The notes under the pieces: generated by a model
The model's input: the letters and a program-made list of their open reading frames with translations, nothing else
Told to the model about the DNA's origin: nothing
Database searches by the model: none
Made by a program: the position numbers and the translations under genes
Shown here: positions 9,095-18,105 of the stretch, one piece after another
Numbering within the stretch: position 1 is the stretch's first letter
How the letters are laid out: each line of letters opens with the position of its first letter
Origin: Ensifer adhaerens
GTDB taxonomy: Bacteria; Pseudomonadota; Alphaproteobacteria; Rhizobiales; Rhizobiaceae
Length of the DNA: 64,000 nucleotides
Reading direction: 5' to 3'
Assembly: GCF_020035535.1 (NCBI RefSeq)
Contig: NZ_CP083350.1
Coordinates: 1,622,501-1,686,500, forward strand

Positions 9095-10251
9095 TCACGT
9101 CGTTTCTGATGCGGTCGTTCGACCGTAGCATCCTCTTTGTCGTGGCGATCCTCGTTGGCTTGGCGCTCCTCGTTCCAGCGCTCAACCTTTTGACCGCGCC
9201 CGATCATCCGCTGCATGTGCCGACCTATCTGGTCTCGCTCTTCGGCAAGTATCTCACCTATGCGCTTCTGGCGCTGGCGCTCGATCTCGTCTGGGGCTTT
9301 TGCGGCATCCTTTCGCTGGGGCATGCGGCCTTCTTCGCGCTCGGTGGCTACGCCATGGGCATGTATCTCATGCGCCAGATCGGCGCGCGCGGCTCCTACG
9401 GCAATCCGCTGCTGCCGGATTTCATGGTATTCCTCAACTGGAAGGAACTGCCGTGGTTCTGGCACGGCTTCGACATGTTCTGGTTCGCGGCGCTGATGGT
9501 GGTGCTGGTTCCGGGCCTGCTTGCCTTCGTTTTCGGCTGGTTCGCTTTCCGCTCGCGCGTGAACGGCGTCTATCTCTCGATCATTACCCAGGCGATGACC
9601 TATGCGCTGCTGCTCGCCTTCTTCCGCAACGACATGGGTTTCGGCGGCAACAATGGCCTCACCGACTTCAAGGACATCCTCGGTTTCAACATCCAGGCTG
9701 ACGGGACGCGCGCCGCATTGTTCGCAACCTCGGCGCTGATGCTGGCGCTCTGGCTGATCCTGACGTCGGCGATCGTGCGCTCCAAATACGGCAAGGTGCT
9801 CGTGGCGGTGCGTGATGCCGAGAGCCGGACGCGCTTCCTCGGCTATCGGGTCGAACACATCAAGCTCTTCGCCTTTACCGTCTCGGCGATGATGGCGGGT
9901 ATCGCTGGCGCGCTCTATGTGCCACAGGTCGGGATCATCAATCCCGGCGAGTTCGAGCCGGGCAATTCGATCGAGGTGGTGATCTGGACGGCGGTCGGCG
10001 GGCGCGGCACGCTGATCGGCCCGATCGTCGGTGCTATTCTCGTCAATGGCGGCAAGAGCATCTTCACCGCGGCGTTTCCGGAGTTCTGGCTCTTCGCGCT
10101 TGGTGGCCTCTTCGTACTGGTCACCCTGTTCCTGCCGAAGGGCGTCGTCGGAACGGCCGGCGCGTACTTCGCCCGCCGGCGTGCGGAGCGTCGGACGCGG
10201 GCGGCTGATACTCAGGACAATCTGGCCGTTGAACCCATGGCGGCGGAGTAG
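9091..10251 (+). CDS. urtC: Urea ABC transporter, permease UrtC
   Basis: Second integral-membrane subunit of the urea importer (386 residues, LivM-like). Several hydrophobic helices run from residue 12 onward, and the family motif GFCGILSLGHAAFFALGGYAMG appears near residues 69-90. A cytoplasmic loop (about residues 245-260) with AVRDAESRTRFLGYRVEHIK probably couples to the ATPases. It overlaps urtB by four bases and ends 5 bases before urtD, so coupled translation is expected. Confidence 0.95.
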   Translation: MITSFLMRSFDRSILFVVAILVGLALLVPALNLLTAPDHPLHVPTYLVSLFGKYLTYALLALALDLVWGFCGILSLGHAAFFALGGYAMGMYLMRQIGARGSYGNPLLPDFMVFLNWKELPWFWHGFDMFWFAALMVVLVPGLLAFVFGWFAFRSRVNGVYLSIITQAMTYALLLAFFRNDMGFGGNNGLTDFKDILGFNIQADGTRAALFATSALMLALWLILTSAIVRSKYGKVLVAVRDAESRTRFLGYRVEHIKLFAFTVSAMMAGIAGALYVPQVGIINPGEFEPGNSIEVVIWTAVGGRGTLIGPIVGAILVNGGKSIFTAAFPEFWLFALGGLFVLVTLFLPKGVVGTAGAYFARRRAERRTRAADTQDNLAVEPMAAE

Positions 10252-10256
10252 GCAAG

Positions 10257-11021
10257 ATGAACCAGACAATCGGCCAGACCAAACCGACCAGCCTTCTCTA
10301 TCTCGACGGCGTCTCAGTCTCCTTCGATGGCTTCAAGGCGTTGAACGCGCTCTCCTTCGTCATCGAACCCGGCGAGCTCCGGGCGGTCATCGGCCCGAAC
10401 GGTGCCGGCAAGACGACGATGATGGACATCATCACCGGCAAGACCCGCCCGGACGAGGGGCAGGTCTTTTTCAAGGGTGAGATCGACCTGACGAAGAGAG
10501 ACGAGGCGGAGATCGCCTCGCTCGGCATCGGCCGCAAGTTCCAGAAACCGACCGTCTTCGAAAGCCACACCGTGTGGGACAATCTCGAACTCGCCCTGAA
10601 CCGCAAGCGCGGCGTGTTCCCGACGCTGTTCTACCGTCTGACATCAAAAGACAGGGGCCGTATCGAGGAAATCCTGTCGACCATCCGCATGTCCTCTCAT
10701 CGTGACGACCTCGCCGCCAACCTTTCGCACGGCCAGAAGCAATGGCTGGAGATCGGCATGCTGCTCGCGCAGGAGCCGGAACTGCTGCTGGTCGACGAAC
10801 CGGTGGCCGGCATGACCGATGCGGAGACTGCCGAGACGGCGGTTCTGCTCAAGGAGATCGCCAAGACCCGGTCCGTCGTCGTGGTCGAGCACGACATGGG
10901 CTTCATCCGCGAGCTCGGCGTCAAGGTCACTTGCCTTGCCGAAGGGGCGGTGCTGGCGGAAGGCTCGATAGACTTCGTCAGCAGCGATCCCAAGGTGATC
11001 GAAAACTATCTCGGCCGCTGA
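10257..11021 (+). CDS. urtD: Urea ABC transporter, ATP-binding protein UrtD
   Basis: Cytoplasmic ATPase subunit (254 residues, LivG-like). Walker A is GPNGAGKTT (about residues 45-53), the ABC signature region is LSHGQKQWLEIGMLL, and Walker B is LLLVDEPVAGM. LSHGQKQWLEIG is characteristic of UrtD rather than of amino-acid LivG proteins. The gene starts 5 bases after urtC and ends 35 bases before urtE. Confidence 0.95.
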   Translation: MNQTIGQTKPTSLLYLDGVSVSFDGFKALNALSFVIEPGELRAVIGPNGAGKTTMMDIITGKTRPDEGQVFFKGEIDLTKRDEAEIASLGIGRKFQKPTVFESHTVWDNLELALNRKRGVFPTLFYRLTSKDRGRIEEILSTIRMSSHRDDLAANLSHGQKQWLEIGMLLAQEPELLLVDEPVAGMTDAETAETAVLLKEIAKTRSVVVVEHDMGFIRELGVKVTCLAEGAVLAEGSIDFVSSDPKVIENYLGR

Positions 11022-11056
11022 CATCTCATGCAGGAAATCTACGAGGAGCGCGCGCC

Positions 11057-11752
11057 ATGCTGAGCGTCGAAAACGTCAACCTTCACTACGGGGCCGCGCA
11101 GGCGCTGCGCAACGTGTCGATCACGGCAGAGATGGGCAAGATTACCTGCGTGCTCGGGCGCAATGGTGTCGGCAAGTCGAGCCTGCTCCGCGCGATCACC
11201 GGCCAGCATCCGGTGAGCGCCGGCGCCATCGCCTTCAACGGTGCATCGCTCGCCGGCCTGGCGCCCTATCGGCGGGCCAAACAAGGCATCGGCTATGTGC
11301 CCCAGGGGCGTGAGATCTTTCCGCTGCTGACCGTGATGGAGAACCTCGAAACCGGCTATGCGCCGCTGAAGCGCGGCGACCGCTCGATACCGGAGGACGT
11401 CTTCAATCTCTTCCCGGTTCTGCGCTCGATGCTCGGCCGTCGCGGTGGCGACCTCTCCGGCGGCCAGCAACAGCAACTGGCAATCGGCCGGGCGCTGGTG
11501 ACACGGCCGAAGATCCTGGTGCTTGACGAGCCGACCGAGGGCATCCAGCCCTCGATCATCAAGGATATCGGCCGGGCGATCCGCTATCTCCGGGATTCCA
11601 CCGGCATGGCGATCCTCCTGGTCGAGCAATATCTTGATTTCTGCCGCGAGCTCGCCGACCACGTCTACATCCTCGACCGGGGCGCTGTGGTCCACGAGGG
11701 CGCACCCGAAACGCTGGACACATCAGAGGCGCGCCGGCATCTCACGGTGTGA
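11057..11752 (+). CDS. urtE: Urea ABC transporter, ATP-binding protein UrtE
   Basis: Second ATPase of the urea importer (231 residues, LivF-like). Walker A is GRNGVGKSS, the signature is LSGGQQQQLAIGRAL and Walker B is ILVLDEPTEGIQPS. ATG 11057 is chosen because the family domain begins exactly there (MLSVENVNLHYG) and GAGGAG lies 8 bases upstream; an open frame continues upstream into urtD but is a different-frame overlap. It closes the urt operon; no strong terminator follows immediately. Confidence 0.95.
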   Translation: MLSVENVNLHYGAAQALRNVSITAEMGKITCVLGRNGVGKSSLLRAITGQHPVSAGAIAFNGASLAGLAPYRRAKQGIGYVPQGREIFPLLTVMENLETGYAPLKRGDRSIPEDVFNLFPVLRSMLGRRGGDLSGGQQQQLAIGRALVTRPKILVLDEPTEGIQPSIIKDIGRAIRYLRDSTGMAILLVEQYLDFCRELADHVYILDRGAVVHEGAPETLDTSEARRHLTV

Positions 11753-12063
11753 TCGCATCGATCCTGAACCGGGGCGTCCTGCGGCGGCTCCGATCCCTGC
11801 TTTTCTGTCGTTTGAGGGAAGCAACTGCAGGTGTTTGAGGCAAGCCGCCCGCCCAAGGGAGCGGAAATCCGCCCCTGCCATAAAAGCGCCTTCTAAAATC
11901 ACTAAATCTATGCAGTAACTGACGTAATTTCTTGAGAATGGTGCGGTTTGGGTGTAGGACATCCTAAGCGAAAGAGTGCGGCCGTCACAACCCGTTGCCC
12001 CCCGGCGAATGCCGTGGCACGCGGACTTGTGGCGGCTTTCCTTGTTCAGGAAAGTGAAGTGAC
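11753..12063. other. Intergenic region between urtE and the Rrf2 gene
   Basis: No gene seen. The middle (about 11895-11940) is locally AT-rich and may hold the promoter of the Rrf2 gene: a TTGAGA (11931-11936) is followed 17 bases later by TAGGAC. No convincing terminator or riboswitch fold was found. Confidence 0.4.
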
Positions 12064-12522
12064 ATGTTGACCAAAAAAGGAAAATACGGGCTCAAGGCCC
12101 TTGTCGACCTGGCTCAACTGGAGCCCGGAGAGACCGCCTTCATCACCGAGATCGCCACGCGGAACAATATTCCGAAAAAGTTCCTGGACGCGATCCTGCT
12201 CGAACTGCGCAATGCCGGCATCCTGCGCTCGAAGAAGGGCCCGGGCGGCGGCTATTCCCTGTCTCGACCAGCCTCCGACATCCGCATCGGCCAGGTCATC
12301 CGCACGCTCGATGGCCCCCTGGCGCCAATACGCTGCGCCAGCCGCACCGCGTTCGAGGCCTGCGACGACTGCGCCGATCCGGTCAACTGTCACGTGCGCA
12401 AGTCGATGAGCAACGTACGCGACGCAATCGCCTCGATCCTCGACAACATGACGCTGGAGCAGTTTGCCGCCAACGACAACGCCACCGAGATCGTGGCCTT
12501 GAGGGATGCGGAGGCCGGCTGA
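12064..12522 (+). CDS. Rrf2 family transcriptional regulator with a cysteine cluster
   Basis: Winged-helix regulator of 152 residues. The N-terminus has the Rrf2 pattern KGKYGLKALVDLA, with IATRNNIPKKFLDAIL as recognition region and KKGPGGGYSL as wing. Family members such as IscR, NsrR and RirA bind an Fe-S cluster through three cysteines. Here four cysteines occur between about residues 93 and 114 (RCAS, ACDDC, VNCHVRK), so cluster binding is plausible. The ATG follows GTGAAGTGAC, a weak ribosome site. It is 311 bases downstream of urtE, in the same direction but probably its own unit. The regulated genes are unknown; iron, sulfur or redox control are the likely options. Confidence 0.88.
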   Translation: MLTKKGKYGLKALVDLAQLEPGETAFITEIATRNNIPKKFLDAILLELRNAGILRSKKGPGGGYSLSRPASDIRIGQVIRTLDGPLAPIRCASRTAFEACDDCADPVNCHVRKSMSNVRDAIASILDNMTLEQFAANDNATEIVALRDAEAG

Positions 12523-12586
12523 CCTCCGCGTTGTGCTCTTCGACCGGGTGCCTGCGATCGCGAGATGCGGCCTGGCGATCACGGCC

Positions 12587-13294
12587 TCACAGCTTTCTGA
12601 TGATCGCGGCCGCAGCGACCGGCGCCATGATCTCTAACAGCCGTAACAATCGTGCCTTGCCGACATGACTTCGGCTTCCGCCCTCTAGTGCACGCAGGAT
12701 TTCTTTCGCTGCGTAGGCCGCACTGACCTTGCCTCGTCCCCGTCCGGCGGTCATCGGTGTGTCGACAAGCGGCAGCACGACATCGACCACTCTGACCGAC
12801 GTTGCCTGACGCTGGACGGAAAGCGCATCCGAAAACATGCGCAGCCCTGCCTTCGTCGCGCTGTAAACCGCCGATGTCGATTTCGGGTGGCAGGCGAGTG
12901 CTGAGCCGACATTGACGATGAGGAAGGGGCGCCCGTTCGGGAGGAGCAATCGCGACAGCAGCATCGGCGCAAGCAGATTGGTTTCGACTTCGGCCGCTAT
13001 CTGCTCGACATCATAGTGCGGGTCATCGAAGCGGACATTGTGCTGGATCGCGGCGTTGTTGATGAGGCCGTCTATCGTATCTCTTGCCATCATTTCGGTG
13101 CCGCAGGCGATGACGGCGGCCCGATCGCGGAGATCCAGTGCGCGCGTTTGGATCCTCCGGTCTCGCAATTCCAGATCCGCAAGCCGCTCCCGGTCGCGGC
13201 CAAGCGCGATGATGCTGTGTCCCTTGGATGCCAATTGCAGAGCGATTTCCCGACCGATTCCGGAACTTGCCCCGGTGACGACGTAACGTGCCAT
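12587..13294 (-). CDS. Short-chain dehydrogenase/reductase
   Basis: NAD(P)-dependent oxidoreductase of 235 residues. The Rossmann motif TGASSGIG sits at residues 7-14, NNAA follows the fourth strand, and the catalytic YSATK (Tyr-x-x-x-Lys) is visible in the middle. After the core there is VVLPLVDTPMTAGRGRGK and a helical C-terminus, similar to DltE/YdfG-like reductases. The substrate is unknown. It is divergent from a Crp/Fnr regulator with a 51-base gap, so that regulator may control it. Confidence 0.85.
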   Translation of the reverse strand: MARYVVTGASSGIGREIALQLASKGHSIIALGRDRERLADLELRDRRIQTRALDLRDRAAVIACGTEMMARDTIDGLINNAAIQHNVRFDDPHYDVEQIAAEVETNLLAPMLLSRLLLPNGRPFLIVNVGSALACHPKSTSAVYSATKAGLRMFSDALSVQRQATSVRVVDVVLPLVDTPMTAGRGRGKVSAAYAAKEILRALEGGSRSHVGKARLLRLLEIMAPVAAAAIIRKL

Positions 13295-13345
13295 GTGATC
13301 TATTTCCCGATGTTGCGCAGTCGAGTCTGCAACCGGAGGACGGGA

Positions 13346-13972
13346 ATGGCATTAACCGAGGTTAAGCGCGGACAGGGTGCTGCTATTTCGCTTTTCGAGC
13401 GCATCGCCGGGCATTCGCTGGCGCAGGCGGAGCGGCTCGCCGAGGCGATCCACGTCCGCAGCGTGAAGGCCGGCGAAACCGTCTTCCATCAGGACGAACC
13501 GCATCCCTACGTTTACGTCATCGAAAGCGGCCTGGTGAAGCTTACCTATCTTCGTGCCGACGGCGAGGAGTGGATCAAATCCTTCGCCTTCGAGGGACGG
13601 TTCTTTGCCAGCCTCTCGGCGCTGGTGCCGAGCGGGCGTGCGAGCTTTTCGGCGGTTGCGGTCGAGGGTGGCCGCCTCGAGAGAATTCCTTTCGCCACGC
13701 TACAGTCCCTGGCAGACACCGATCTCGGTTGGTCGCGCATGATCCGCCACGCCTTGATGACGCTGGCGGAGCGCAAGGAACGCCGCGAACGCCAGTTCCT
13801 GACGCTGAGTGCAGAGGAGCGCTACCGATCGCTGATCGTCGAAGAACCGGAGGTGGTTGCACGCGTCCCGCAGAAGGATCTTGCCGGCTATCTCGGCATC
13901 ACGCCGGTCGGCCTCAGCCGCATCGCGACGCGCGTTCGTGCGGAAGGCATCACCAAGCTTAACCCGGGTTAA
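13346..13972 (+). CDS. Crp/Fnr family transcriptional regulator
   Basis: Regulator of 208 residues with an N-terminal cyclic-nucleotide-binding-type beta barrel (about 15-130; GETVFHQDEPHPYVYVIESG) and a C-terminal winged helix (about 145-205; VPQKDLAGYLGITPVGLSRIATR). The N-terminus has no cysteine cluster of the FNR type. ATG 13346 is chosen because GGAGGA lies 5 bases upstream; the open frame extends upstream without another good site. It is divergent from the short-chain dehydrogenase gene, its most likely target. Confidence 0.9.
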   Translation: MALTEVKRGQGAAISLFERIAGHSLAQAERLAEAIHVRSVKAGETVFHQDEPHPYVYVIESGLVKLTYLRADGEEWIKSFAFEGRFFASLSALVPSGRASFSAVAVEGGRLERIPFATLQSLADTDLGWSRMIRHALMTLAERKERRERQFLTLSAEERYRSLIVEEPEVVARVPQKDLAGYLGITPVGLSRIATRVRAEGITKLNPG

Positions 13973-14018
13973 TGCGCGACTTCCGACGAAGAGCAATACC
14001 GGCCACCGTTGCAAAAGC

Positions 14019-14023
14019 GGAGG
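14019..14023 (+). promoter_or_regulatory. Ribosome binding site that fixes a TTG start
   Basis: GGAGG, 6 bases before TTG 14030. It identifies this TTG as the start of the PmtA-like gene; the earlier in-frame TTG at 14009 has no such site. Confidence 0.6.
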
Positions 14024-14029
14024 CTTATC

Positions 14030-14662
14030 TTGATCAAACAGAAAACGGCATCTGATTTCCTGCTCTTCCTCAGATCCTGGGCGGCGAGGCCGCTGGAAGT
14101 CGCGGCGATTGCCCCGTCGAGCAGGCGGCTGGCGATGGCCATGACCACCGAGATCGGTCCGTTCTCCGGCAACGTGCTGGAGCTTGGGCCAGGCACGGGC
14201 GCCTTCACACGGGCGCTTCTGCGAAAAGGCGTATACGAGAACAATCTCATCCTGGTGGAGCGCAACCCGGCCTTCGCGACGCTTTTGCGCAAACGGTATC
14301 CGAGCGCAACCTTGATCGAGGGCGACGCGCAGCACCTGAGCCTGCCGACGGTGAAGTCGGTCGGCGCCGCGATCAGCGGCTTGCCGTTGCTTTCCATGCC
14401 CGCCCAGACCGTGCAGGCTATCCTCTCGGCAATTTTTCATCACCTCGCCGAGGGCGCCAGCCTGTTCCAGTTCACCTATGGGCCGCGATGCCCGATCTCG
14501 CCGCAGATTCTGGCAGGCCTTGGTCTCGAAGCGTCCTTCCAGCGCTGGGTGCCACTCAACCTGCCACCTGCGAGCGTCTACCGTATTTCGCGAAGTCGGC
14601 CTGAAGCCGGCGCATGGGGCAGTCCCGCTTCCGCACCTGTCATCGAAAGAGGGGGCGCCTAA
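14030..14662 (+). CDS. PmtA-like SAM-dependent methyltransferase
   Basis: Class I methyltransferase of 210 residues resembling the rhizobial phospholipid N-methyltransferase (PmtA) group, which methylates phosphatidylethanolamine toward phosphatidylcholine. The SAM-binding motif is VLELGPGTGAFT (about residues 47-58), followed by LVERNPAFATLLRKRYP and IEGDAQHL. The TTG start at 14030 is chosen because GGAGG (14019-14023) stands 6 bases before it; no ATG fits. The conserved segment starts soon after with FLLFLRSWAARPLEVAAIAPSS, as in PmtA. It could act on another lipid or cofactor; several paralogues exist in rhizobia. Confidence 0.75.
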   Translation: MIKQKTASDFLLFLRSWAARPLEVAAIAPSSRRLAMAMTTEIGPFSGNVLELGPGTGAFTRALLRKGVYENNLILVERNPAFATLLRKRYPSATLIEGDAQHLSLPTVKSVGAAISGLPLLSMPAQTVQAILSAIFHHLAEGASLFQFTYGPRCPISPQILAGLGLEASFQRWVPLNLPPASVYRISRSRPEAGAWGSPASAPVIERGGA

Positions 14663-14780
14663 TCCGCGGCGGTGAACTGAGGCGGTAGGACTTTCTCGAC
14701 CTCTCGCCCAACTCGCAATTCATTTGCTGTTATTGTCTATAGAATAAATTCATTATCGCCTCTCAACCAAGGAGAGGCGG

Positions 14781-16007
14781 ATGAACAACGTACACTTCCT
14801 CAGGGAACCGGCCCCGCAAAACGCAGAGCATGACGAAAGACGGCGGGACCTGTTTGCCCGTGCTAAGGCGCTGTCAAATGATCTCGCCCGGCGTGGCGCC
14901 GAACTCGACCGGGTGGGTGCGCCGCCGCGCGAAGAGATCGAGGCCCTCCGCCAGGCTGGCCTTTTGACGGCGCTGCATTCGCCCGAGATTGGCGGTGCGG
15001 GCTTAAGCTGGATCGACGGGCTGCGGCTGGTGCGCATCATTGCGCGTGGGGAAAGCTCTATCGGGCAACTGCTCGGCTACCACTACGTCAACAGCCAGTA
15101 TGTCTATTGGGCGGCGGCCGATCCGAAACAGGCCTGGGTGCTGGGCGCGGAGACAGTGGAGCGGCAGCTCTACTGGGGTGCTGCGGTCAACCCGCGCGAT
15201 CCCGGCCTCACATTGGAACGGCGTGGCGGCCATTATGTGCTGAATGGCCGCAAGACCTTTTCGACCGGCGCGCATGTTTCCGACCGCATCAACGTCAACG
15301 CTGCGATCGAGGGCAAGATTGCCAACTTCGTCGTGCCCACCGACCGCCCCGGCTATATCACCAACGACGACTGGGACAATATCGGCCAGCGCCTGTCCGA
15401 CAGCGGCAGCGTCGAGTTCCGTGACTTCCCGGTCTACGAGCGCGACTTCATCCTGCCGCTCGCCGACCCTTCCGATCCACCGTCGGTCCAGGCGACGTTC
15501 AACACGCCGCTGATCCAGCTCGTCTTCGTCAACTTTTACCTCGGCACGGCCGAAGGTGCACTTGCATCGGCGCTTGACTACGTGCGCACTACGACGCGCC
15601 CCTGGGTGACATCGGGCGTCGACCGCGCCGGCGATGATCCCTATATCCTCGAACGGATCGGCGAGCTCCAGGCGAGCCTGAAGGCATCGGTTGCCTTGGC
15701 CGATGCGGCAGCAGCTTCCGTCGAGGCGGCATTGTCGCAGGGGAGGTCGGTGACGGCCGAAGCGCGTGGCGAAGCGGCGATCGAGGCCTATGCCGCCAAG
15801 GTTCACTCGACCCACGTCGCGCTCGACGTGACGACGAAGGTCTTCGAGCTGATGGGCGCACGTGCCACCGCCGGGAACTATCGCTTCGACCGCTACTGGC
15901 GCAATGTTCGCACCCACACACTGCATGACCCCGTAGCCTACAAGGCGCGCGAGGTCGGCGACTTTGCCTTGAACGGCCGGATACCGCCGGTCAGCCTCTA
16001 CAGCTAG
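14781..16007 (+). CDS. Acyl-CoA dehydrogenase-fold flavin monooxygenase (DszC/SfnB-like)
   Basis: Protein of 408 residues with acyl-CoA-dehydrogenase architecture: N-terminal helical domain (1-120; GLLTALHSPEIGGAG), central beta domain (120-230; YVLNGRKTFSTGAHVSDRINV) and C-terminal helical domain (235-408). The sequence resembles DszC and SfnB, two-component flavin-dependent enzymes for organosulfur compounds, more than true acyl-CoA dehydrogenases. The expected role is oxidation of a sulfur-containing or related substrate during sulfur starvation, with a separate flavin reductase not seen here. ATG 14781 follows AAGGAGAGG. An AT-rich promoter-like stretch is at about 14718-14758. Substrate not proven. 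Confidence 0.75.
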   Translation: MNNVHFLREPAPQNAEHDERRRDLFARAKALSNDLARRGAELDRVGAPPREEIEALRQAGLLTALHSPEIGGAGLSWIDGLRLVRIIARGESSIGQLLGYHYVNSQYVYWAAADPKQAWVLGAETVERQLYWGAAVNPRDPGLTLERRGGHYVLNGRKTFSTGAHVSDRINVNAAIEGKIANFVVPTDRPGYITNDDWDNIGQRLSDSGSVEFRDFPVYERDFILPLADPSDPPSVQATFNTPLIQLVFVNFYLGTAEGALASALDYVRTTTRPWVTSGVDRAGDDPYILERIGELQASLKASVALADAAAASVEAALSQGRSVTAEARGEAAIEAYAAKVHSTHVALDVTTKVFELMGARATAGNYRFDRYWRNVRTHTLHDPVAYKAREVGDFALNGRIPPVSLYS

Positions 16008-16405
16008 TCGGAAGTTCGGCTTAGCGGTACGGCCTGGGCGTTAGCGGGGGATGGGTTTCGAGCGCCGGTTCGATCTTGGGCCGATGGCAACCATCTCTCG
16101 TCACGCGCCTGGTCAAGCGTGAGAATGAGGAGAGGAGCTCCGACCGTGGAGCGCTGGACGCGTTCTACATCCTGTTTGTGTGAGGACACTTCGCCTCGAT
16201 GGCTGGCTATGATGAGCAGGTCGTCAGACGGCCCATCCGAAATCGGAGAGAGGTCGGCAAAGCTTTCGACTTTGCCGGCGTCTCTAGCCGTATACCAGTT
16301 CGTAGTGTGATCAATACCGGCGGCTTCACGCGCAGCGCTTCGACCCTCTGGTAGGGGATGTGACCTTGCCTGCAGTCGCCGCCGCTGGTTGTCGGCTATT
16401 CCCAC
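16004..16405 (-). pseudogene. Probable remnant of a universal stress protein
   Basis: A minus-strand frame of about 133 codons has no good start but contains a stretch like the UspA C-terminal half: DDLLIIASHRGEVSS, then DVERVQRSTVGAPLLIL. In intact UspA proteins this region reads roughly D-L-I-V-x-G-S-H-G ... E-R-V-x-R-x-x-x-x-P-V-L-V-V. The N-terminal half of the domain is missing, and another frame just upstream (toward 16370) reads RVEALRVKP, suggesting a frameshift or decay. It lies directly after the isochorismatase-like gene. The assignment is by eye and tentative. Confidence 0.3.
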
Positions 16406-16417
16406 TACGGCCGGCGA

Positions 16418-17107
16418 TCATTTCGCCGGGTTCGGGCCGATCGTCTTGCCGTGCGCGGCGCGCTCGGCTGCCTTGTGGACCATGGTGTAGGCATAATCGA
16501 TGCCCATGCCGTAGGCGCCGGAATGTTCCTTCACGATGGCGGTGACCGCGTCGTAGGTTTCCCGGTGGGCCCAGTCGCGCTGCCATTCCAAGAGGACCTG
16601 CTGCCAGGTGACGGGGACGACACCGGCCTGGACCATGCGGTCCATGGCGTATTTGTGCGCATCGGCCGAGGTGCCGCCGGACGCATCCGCGACCATGTAG
16701 ATTTCATAGTCCGTGTCATGCATGCAGGACAGCGCGAAGGTGGTGTTGCAGACCTCGGTCCAGAGCCCGGAGACGATCACCTTCTTTCGGCCGTTCGCGG
16801 CATTTTTCGCCAGCGCGTCGCGGACGTTCTGATCATCCCACGAGTTCATCGAGGTACGCTCGAGGATGTCGTTTTCCGGGAAGACGGCGAGCAGTTCGGG
16901 ATAGGTGTGACCGGAGAACGAGCCGGTTTCGACGGTCGTGATTGTCGTCGGAATGTTGAAGACCTTGGCGGCCTTGGCCAGGCCGACGACGTTGTTCTTC
17001 AGCACCTGCCGGTCGATCGACTGAACGCCGAAAGCCATTTGCGGCTGCTGGTCGATGAAGATCAGCTGGCTGTTTACAGGGGTCAGGACTTCGAGCTTGC
17101 TGGACAT
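16418..17107 (-). CDS. Isochorismatase-fold cysteine hydrolase (YcaC-like)
   Basis: Cytoplasmic hydrolase of 229 residues. The isochorismatase-fold pattern is clear: a first strand ending in LIFIDQQ (Asp19, catalytic acid) and SGLWTEVCNTTFALS with the nucleophilic Cys120. At the usual place of the catalytic Lys there is Arg84 (ERTSMNSW), so the catalytic triad should be checked. C-terminal KHSGAYG-like and YAYTMVHKAAERAA segments match the YcaC subgroup. The start at 17107 is chosen because GGAGAGAA lies just upstream; the frame is open further upstream. The substrate is unknown. Confidence 0.82.
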   Translation of the reverse strand: MSSKLEVLTPVNSQLIFIDQQPQMAFGVQSIDRQVLKNNVVGLAKAAKVFNIPTTITTVETGSFSGHTYPELLAVFPENDILERTSMNSWDDQNVRDALAKNAANGRKKVIVSGLWTEVCNTTFALSCMHDTDYEIYMVADASGGTSADAHKYAMDRMVQAGVVPVTWQQVLLEWQRDWAHRETYDAVTAIVKEHSGAYGMGIDYAYTMVHKAAERAAHGKTIGPNPAK

Positions 17108-17495
17108 TTCTCTCTCCTCGGTGGGCGGCCTCCGGCCGGTGGGGTATGGAATTCTGCGAGCCATTATGGCCCGTCGGTTGTTGCCGATGAAGAGAGATTA
17201 GCGCGGCATAATTCGAAGATTAATGGCAATAATATTTATGATTTAATTTCATAAAATGAAATAATAGAAGTGGACGCTACCTTGTGCGTTTCCCCGGGCC
17301 AATGCGCCGGCTGAGCTGCGGTCCCCGACGATTTTCTCCGTGGCACGCGCGCCCGTGGATTTTTGCGTGCCATAGTTCGGGTGAAGGGCCGCCGGCCACG
17401 CGCTACAGCCGGTAGCCAGCACCGTCAAAACGCAGTGCTTCTGTGCCTTTTCCGATGTATACTTGGGGATAAGCGGGGAAAATGGAGGTAAGCCA
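17108..17495. other. Intergenic control region with an AT-rich palindrome
   Basis: No gene seen. Next to the hydrolase gene the DNA is unusually AT-rich for this window. It contains ATTTCAT-AAA-ATGAAAT (17246-17262), a perfect 7-base inverted repeat that could be an operator for the hydrolase gene. The right part should hold the promoter of the BA14K gene. Confidence 0.45.
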
Positions 17496-18023
17496 ATGAA
17501 TAGGCTAACGATCATTGCCTTGTCCATGGTGCCGGCGCTGACCAGCGTTTCGCCAGCCATGGCATTTCCCATAGCAGCGGACGCCCCGACGATCGAGGCG
17601 ACGCAGGCGCAACTGGTTCAATACAGGCGATATGGTGGCGGCTACCATGGCGGCTACCACGGTGGCTACTATGGCGGCGGTTACTATCACGGGCATCACC
17701 ACGGCGGCGGCGACGCTTGGGCCTGGGCGCTCGGCGGACTGGCTGCCGGTGCGATCATCGGTGGAGCGCTGGCGCAGCCCTATTACGGCTCGGGCTATTA
17801 CGACCAGGGCTACTATGACCAAGGCTACTACGGCCCGTCATACTACCGTCCGCGCTACTATGCGCCGCGCTACTACGCGCCGCGCTATTACCGTCAGACC
17901 TATTATAGCGGCGGCAATGCGCATACGAGCTGGTGCTATGCGCGCTACCGGTCCTACAGGGCTTACGACGATACGTTCCAGCCCTATTATGGTCCGCGGC
18001 AGGTCTGCGTTTCGCCCTACTGA
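17496..18023 (+). CDS. BA14K family secreted protein with Tyr/Gly-rich repeats
   Basis: Exported protein of 175 residues. A signal peptide ends near residue 23 (Ala-Met-Ala). A Gly/Tyr/His-rich segment follows (about 45-75, [10 protein letters not shown]), then a hydrophobic stretch ([17 protein letters not shown]) and tandem units of the type [12 protein letters not shown] and [13 protein letters not shown]. The C-terminal domain, [16 protein letters not shown] ending in Cys near QVCVSPY, is the BA14K signature first described in a Brucella immunoreactive protein with lectin-like properties. GGAGG stands 7 bases before ATG 17496. Location is probably periplasm or outer surface; the ligand is unknown. 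Confidence 0.85.
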   Translation: MNRLTIIALSMVPALTSVSPAMAFPIAADAPTIEATQAQLVQYRRYGGGYHGGYHGGYYGGGYYHGHHHGGGDAWAWALGGLAAGAIIGGALAQPYYGSGYYDQGYYDQGYYGPSYYRPRYYAPRYYAPRYYRQTYYSGGNAHTSWCYARYRSYRAYDDTFQPYYGPRQVCVSPY

Positions 18024-18105
18024 CGGGCCGTAGGCTTTCGAGAGAATGCCACCGCTTGAAGAGCGCAGACACCGGTCGTGTTTTCGTACCCGACTTCAGG
18101 CCCGA

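Noticed and set aside
11940..12063. Possible SAM-II-type riboswitch before the Rrf2 gene
   Set aside because: A few GC-rich segments look similar, but the conserved pseudoknot sequence is absent.
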